Assembly: GCA_947442255.1 (NCBI GenBank)
Contig: CANEVO010000033.1
Coordinates: 1 to 36,300, forward strand
DNA from: Opitutia bacterium
GTDB taxonomy: Bacteria > Verrucomicrobiota > Verrucomicrobiae > Opitutales > Opitutaceae
Length of the DNA: 36,300 nucleotides
Direction: 5' to 3'
Position numbers and translations under genes: made by a program. The first letter of the stretch is position 1. Every line of letters starts with the position of its first letter. The notes under the pieces are model-generated. The model saw nothing but the letters and a program-made list of their open reading frames with translations. It had not been told where the DNA came from and did no database searches. This document shows positions 33,106 to 36,300 of the stretch, piece after piece.

Positions 33106-33431
33106 AGGTCGTCTTTCACCCTGAGTTTCCCGCGGACCAGCGGAGATTCCAGTCGGACTATGCCGAGATTTCCGCGGGACTGGCGGTGCGCTTCCGGGCG
33201 GAAATCGACGAGGCGATTGCCGCGATTAAGGCCTCGCCAAGCGGTGCGGGGCATTTTGTGCACACCGGGTCGACAGTCGTGCCGGAATTCCGCCGTCGCA
33301 ATCTCCACGCCTTCCCATTTTTTGTGCTCTACGGCTGGACGGGTGACACCCTGATCTTCGGCTCCCTCATTCCCACCCGCTCCGATCCCTTGAACTGGCT
33401 CACGCGCTTTCCTGAGATCGATACTCGTTGA
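33102..33431 (+). CDS. RelE/ParE-family toxin
   Basis: A 109-aa protein. The opening strand KVVFHPEFPAD, the two helices (AEISAGLAVRFRAEIDEAIA and AIKASP), then the FRRRNLHAFPFFVLYGWTGD strands and the final LIPTRSDPLNWLTRF fit the RelE/ParE fold. The basic run RRRNLH lies where the toxin's functional arginines usually are, but whether it acts on ribosome-bound mRNA or on gyrase cannot be told. It overlaps the antitoxin by four bases. Repeats lie on both sides of the pair (32770-32811 and from 33530), and such pairs often move or act as stability modules; transfer here is only an inference. Confidence 0.87.
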   Translation: MKVVFHPEFPADQRRFQSDYAEISAGLAVRFRAEIDEAIAAIKASPSGAGHFVHTGSTVVPEFRRRNLHAFPFFVLYGWTGDTLIFGSLIPTRSDPLNWLTRFPEIDTR

Positions 33432-33856
33432 TTCCAAGCGACCGCGGGCCCGCCCCATTGGCATCGCCCCCAGCCACTGCACAGAAGTCGAGCAGGGAAA
33501 AGCCAAGCGATGCAAACCGGGCTCGGAGCTTAACCACCGAGAGCACCGAGCACACCGAGTTCGATCCCCCCATCCATTCTACCGGAGCCCTCCGAGGGTC
33601 GGCCGAGCCCCAGCTCAAACCGGCTGAAGGCGGGACTACGAGCATGCGGGTAACGGAATTGGAAATCTTCGATCTCGAGCCAACGCTGAACTTTCAACGT
33701 TCCACGCGGAATGGATTTTCCCGTAGCGCCGGTCTCTAACCGGCGAAGTTCGTACCACGATAAATTTTTCGCCGGTCGGAGACACGGCGCTACGGGAGCG
33801 TTAAAAGTTGGACGCTAAGCGTTGAGCGTTTCCGCCAGGCTTCAAATCCAACGGCC
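33432..33856. other. Intergenic region of 425 bp made largely of repeats
   Basis: No gene is supported here. It contains an R5 arm (33530-33559), an R3 arm (33620-33643) and an R6 palindrome (33720-33796). Just outside R6, AACGCTGAACTTTCAACG (33694 on) and TTAAAAGTTGGACGCTAAGC (33801 on) are loosely inverted. It separates the toxin gene from the end of the dGTPase gene, which converge. Confidence 0.65.
33720..33796. repeat. Palindromic intergenic repeat, family R6
   Basis: The left arm, from CCCGTAGCGCCGGTCTC to ACCGGCGAA (33720-33747), pairs with TTCGCCGGT to GGCGCTACGGG (33768-33796) with one inserted base and few mismatches. I see one copy in the window. It is the same kind of object as R1 and R2 but a different sequence. 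Confidence 0.75.
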
Positions 33857-35125
33857 CTAACTCAGATCCCGCAGGCTGCCAAAGTCCGGGTTGAACAAAC
33901 GCTGGTACGTCCGGACGATCATCCCGTCCGTGAGGCCCGCGAGCCAGTCACAGATTTGACGGGCCTTGCCGGCTGGCGTCGTCTCGGCCGCGATCAGCCG
34001 GCCGACGCGCGGCGGCAGGATGTGGATCACCCTTGGCCCCTGGTCGACGTAGTTGCGCCAGCACGATTCCCATAAATCGAACAGCACCCGCCGCGCCTTG
34101 TGTTCCATCTGCTGGAGCTGCGGGCTCTCGAAGATGATGTCGTTGGCCATCTTCTTGTAGAACGCGGCCTCGCGCTCCGCTGCCGGGGCCACCACGAGAT
34201 TAAACCGGTAGCGGTTCGACTTCTCCGCCATGAAATTAGTGCGCTCCCGCAAACGGCACGCCGTGATGAAGTGGCCGACCTTCTGCGCGAACTCGCCCTC
34301 GAGTCGATCACCGCGAATCGCGAGCAGCAACTGATCGAGCCAGCGCTGGCGCTCGGCATCGATCGCCTCACCCGCCGCCCATGCCTCGATCCGTTCCACC
34401 GTCAGGAACCCGGCCGTGACGCCGTCAATGATGTCGTTGAGCGAATACGCGGCATCGTCCGCCCAATCCATGATCTGGCACTCGACGCTCTTGAAGGCAT
34501 TGAGCTTCTCGCCCTCGTGCAACGCCGCCGGAATCTCGGCTCCCCCCAGTACGAATTCCCGGTGCCGCTCCTGTGGGTCGTAGAGGAAGTGATGGCGCGG
34601 CGGCGTCGGAAACTCGCGGTACAGCTTCTTATACTTCAGCACGCCGTCGAGCAGCGCGCGCGTCGGGGCCATGCCGCGGACTCCCTGCTCGTTCTGGTAG
34701 AGGATCTCGGTGAGCAGATGCAGCGTCTGCGCATTCCCTTCGAACCCGCCCCAGCCCGCCATCAGCTCCTGCAGCGTGCGTTCGCCGGAATGACCGAACG
34801 GTGGATGCCCCAGATCGTGGGCGAGGCAGACGGCCTCCACCAAATCGCTGTCGATGTGGAAATTGCCCCGCAACGGCGCGCCGCGGGCGAGCAGGTAGCC
34901 GCAAATCGAACGCCCGATCTGCGCGACCTCCATCGAGTGCGTCAGCCGGGTCCGGTAGAAATCGTATTCGCCCGAGAGGAAGACCTGGGTCTTCGACTGC
35001 AGCTTCCGGAACGCATGGGCGTGGATGATCCGATCGCGATCCACCTGGAAGGCCGTGCGATAATCGCGCTTGCGGGTCCCCCCGAGCGCTTCGCTGTCAA
35101 AGTCCGTGTAGAACCGGTTGGACAT
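33857..35125 (-). CDS. dgt: Deoxyguanosinetriphosphate triphosphohydrolase (dGTPase)
   Basis: A 422-aa HD-domain enzyme that hydrolyses dNTPs (classically dGTP) to nucleoside and triphosphate. The HD metal site is assembled from RLTHSMEV (His63), CLAHDLGHPPFGHSGE (His103, Asp104, then His107 and His112) and MDWADDAAYS (Asp220 and following). The N-terminal DRDRIIHAHAFRKLQSKTQVF (split: RIIHAHAFRKLQ near 32-43) is the usual start of bacterial dGTPases and sets the ATG at 35125. Length fits the shorter bacterial group rather than the 505-aa E. coli Dgt. It is divergent from the alkylguanine methyltransferase gene (149 bp between starts), which joins two nucleotide-pool and DNA-protection functions. 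Confidence 0.93.
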   Translation of the reverse strand: MSNRFYTDFDSEALGGTRKRDYRTAFQVDRDRIIHAHAFRKLQSKTQVFLSGEYDFYRTRLTHSMEVAQIGRSICGYLLARGAPLRGNFHIDSDLVEAVCLAHDLGHPPFGHSGERTLQELMAGWGGFEGNAQTLHLLTEILYQNEQGVRGMAPTRALLDGVLKYKKLYREFPTPPRHHFLYDPQERHREFVLGGAEIPAALHEGEKLNAFKSVECQIMDWADDAAYSLNDIIDGVTAGFLTVERIEAWAAGEAIDAERQRWLDQLLLAIRGDRLEGEFAQKVGHFITACRLRERTNFMAEKSNRYRFNLVVAPAAEREAAFYKKMANDIIFESPQLQQMEHKARRVLFDLWESCWRNYVDQGPRVIHILPPRVGRLIAAETTPAGKARQICDWLAGLTDGMIVRTYQRLFNPDFGSLRDLS

Positions 35126-35274
35126 GGGCAATCGGGGCGACACGAAACGCTCGCCTTCCGCGACGCAACCTTCAACGCCGCCGCCAGTCATTGGGCGCGA
35201 GCTTGGTCGCGATCGTGGATTTGCCTCGTCGCCCCAAGTGACGGCGTCAAGGTACCAGCCAACGAGTCGAAGCG

Positions 35275-35769
35275 ATGCCCCACGCCACGTTCTCCACGCC
35301 CCTCGGCACCTGCGCCATTGCCTGGACGGATGCCGGTCTCACCCGCTTTCTCCTCCCGGATCCGGAGCGGCGCTCCGGTGGCGACACCGAGGCGGATCCT
35401 CCCGCGTGGGTCCACGACATCATTGTGCGTGTCCAGCGCCACCTGTCGGGTGAAGCCCAGGACTTCGCCGATGTGCGGTTCGATTTTCAACGCGTGGCTG
35501 CATTTCACCGCGCCGTCCTCCAGGCCACGCTGACCGTGAAGGCCGGCTGCACCTCGACCTACGGGGAGATCGCCGCGGTGCTGGGCCAGCCCCCGGCCGC
35601 GAGCCGCGCCGTTGGCACCGCGCTCGGTGCCAACCCGTGGCCGCTCCTGATCCCCTGCCACCGGATCGTCGCCGCGACCGGCAAGATGACTGGCTTTTCC
35701 GGCCCGGGTGGAATCTCGACCAAGTTGCGCCTGCTCGCGCTCGAAGGCGCGCAATTGGTCGGCGAGTAA
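35275..35769 (+). CDS. ogt: Methylated-DNA--[protein]-cysteine S-methyltransferase
   Basis: A 164-aa suicide repair enzyme that transfers alkyl groups from O6-alkylguanine to its own cysteine. The active motif is LIPCHRIV with Cys128. Upstream are the base-flipping Tyr96 in STYGEIA, the helix ASRAVGTALGANPWP with arginine finger Arg111 and Asn120, and downstream GKMTGFSGPGG and KLRLLALEG. The N-terminal part (1-65) is the short Ogt-type domain, with no Ada metal-binding region. The ATG gives the normal length. The promoter should lie in 35126-35274. It is the last clearly native gene before the IS remnant. Confidence 0.94.
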   Translation: MPHATFSTPLGTCAIAWTDAGLTRFLLPDPERRSGGDTEADPPAWVHDIIVRVQRHLSGEAQDFADVRFDFQRVAAFHRAVLQATLTVKAGCTSTYGEIAAVLGQPPAASRAVGTALGANPWPLLIPCHRIVAATGKMTGFSGPGGISTKLRLLALEGAQLVGE

Positions 35770-35820
35770 CCGGCCGGCGACGCCCGCCATCCGCCTGCTG
35801 GCGGATTTGATTCCCGCCAC

Positions 35821-36018
35821 TGACCTGACCCCGAAATCTGGTCCACTTGTAATGTTAGTCTGCGGCCATAAAAGGAGCCCAGATCATTGAAGGCCAAAGA
35901 CACACGACGGAACAGAAGATCCGCGTTTTGCGGGAAGCCGATGGCGGCAAGAGCATCGTGCATCAACCCAAGCCAAAGACTAACACTCCACCTGGCTTAG
36001 CTTTCGGGGGCCACCTCA
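35821..36018 (+). mobile_element. Internally deleted IS3-type element (miniature derivative)
   Basis: The left end TGACCTGACCCCGAAATCTG (35821 on) pairs with the right end at 35980-36018, which runs from CTAACA through TTTCGGGG to TCA; over about 38 bases roughly 60% of positions match. After the left end, a frame near 35886-35957 encodes HTTEQKIRVLREADGGKS, the start of an IS3-family OrfA transposase, then breaks off at SIVH. All of the rest of orfA and orfB is missing. It cannot move by itself but might be mobilised by a complete relative. No clear target duplication is seen (CAC before, GAC after). Confidence 0.75.
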
Positions 36019-36093
36019 GACTACGATTCTGCTCTCGCATTCTTCGCGGCCCATCTTGATAGCTGTCTCAGAGTCCGCAACAACTGCTCAACG

Positions 36094-36300
36094 GTGAAAA
36101 TTATACCCCCAAGAATTGCAAGAGCAGGGCTCGTTTTGGTAGCCTTACTGATTTACGGAATAATGGTGAATCCGACCGATGGGACGAATGGACTGCCGTG
36201 TCTTTGGAAGTTGATTTTCAACCATGAGTGTGCCGGTTGCGGACTCTCAAGAGCGGGTGCTTTCCTCATACGGGGACGAGTTTCTGAAGCGTTATCGGCA
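36094..36300 (+). CDS. DUF2752 membrane protein, N-terminal part (runs off the window)
   Basis: The frame from GTG at 36094 is open for 69 codons to the window's end. It starts KIIPPRIARAGLVLVALLIYG, a membrane helix, then NPTDGTNGLPCLWKLIF and HECAGCGLSRA. The pair of cysteines in CAGCGLSRA is the hallmark of DUF2752, small membrane proteins of unknown function whose motif reads CPGCGxTRA. The sequence here is clearly lower in GC than the rest of the window and lies just past the IS3 remnant, so it may start a transferred segment. The start codon is the least certain part. Confidence 0.7.
   Translation, partial: MKIIPPRIARAGLVLVALLIYGIMVNPTDGTNGLPCLWKLIFNHECAGCGLSRAGAFLIRGRVSEALSA

Noticed and set aside
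35708..35890. Small plus-strand frame overlapping the end of ogt
   Set aside because: It runs out of phase through the end of ogt and the IS3 left end; the product has no recognisable pattern.
1..36300. tRNA, rRNA or known riboswitches
   Set aside because: I looked for T-arm (GGTTCGAATCC-like) and rRNA signatures on both strands and found none that I could support.

Overview
The window is GC-rich, densely coded bacterial chromosome. The gene content and order (uppS-cdsA-dxr-rseP-ispG followed by dnaA), the long form of IspG, the weak or absent Shine-Dalgarno sequences, the many exported hydrolases and the many palindromic intergenic repeats fit a member of Verrucomicrobiota, probably class Opitutae. 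This assignment is an inference from recognised families, not the result of a database search.

Layout. 1-5541: an ABC exporter, a DDAH-like amidinohydrolase, a HAD hydrolase and an M50-like membrane protein split by an in-frame TGA, then about 700 bp of nested palindromic repeats. 5542-11061: a luciferase-like oxidoreductase, an OsmC protein, a Tat-exported amidohydrolase with a strong terminator, a gene remnant cut at a repeat, and a run of small exported proteins (a cupin-like protein, DUF3817, and a secreted protein with three Rid domains). 11247-17479: an exported M23 peptidase paired with an S1/P1-type nuclease, a crotonase, a nucleoside phosphorylase, a lipoprotein and a pterin carbinolamine dehydratase. 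17618-26874: the housekeeping core. UppS makes the undecaprenyl carrier, CdsA makes CDP-diacylglycerol, Dxr and IspG are MEP-pathway enzymes that supply isoprenoid units for UppS, and RseP is a site-2 protease. DnaA follows, preceded by an AT-richer stretch with DnaA-box-like sites (possible oriC), and then a 194-aa protein of unknown function. 26970-33431: a large exported M28 peptidase with TolB propeller, PA and PDZ regions; a membrane-fused spermidine-synthase-like protein; and a type II toxin-antitoxin pair. 33432-36300: more repeats, dGTPase divergent from an O6-alkylguanine-DNA methyltransferase, a 198-bp internally deleted IS3-type element, and the start of a lower-GC DUF2752 gene running off the end.

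Most striking is the repeat landscape. At least six families of palindromic intergenic repeats can be seen by eye. One family of roughly 100-150 bp has CTAGAGC...GCTCTAG-type ends. Two copies fill the gaps between convergent genes, a third sits directly behind ispG in the opposite orientation, and a shortened fourth lies near the left edge. The ends of three of these copies contain the stop codons of neighbouring genes. I saw no clear new defence system or biosynthetic cluster. The best candidates for something undescribed are this stop-codon-associated repeat, the in-frame-TGA M50-like gene, the triple-Rid exported protein and the miniature IS3 derivative.
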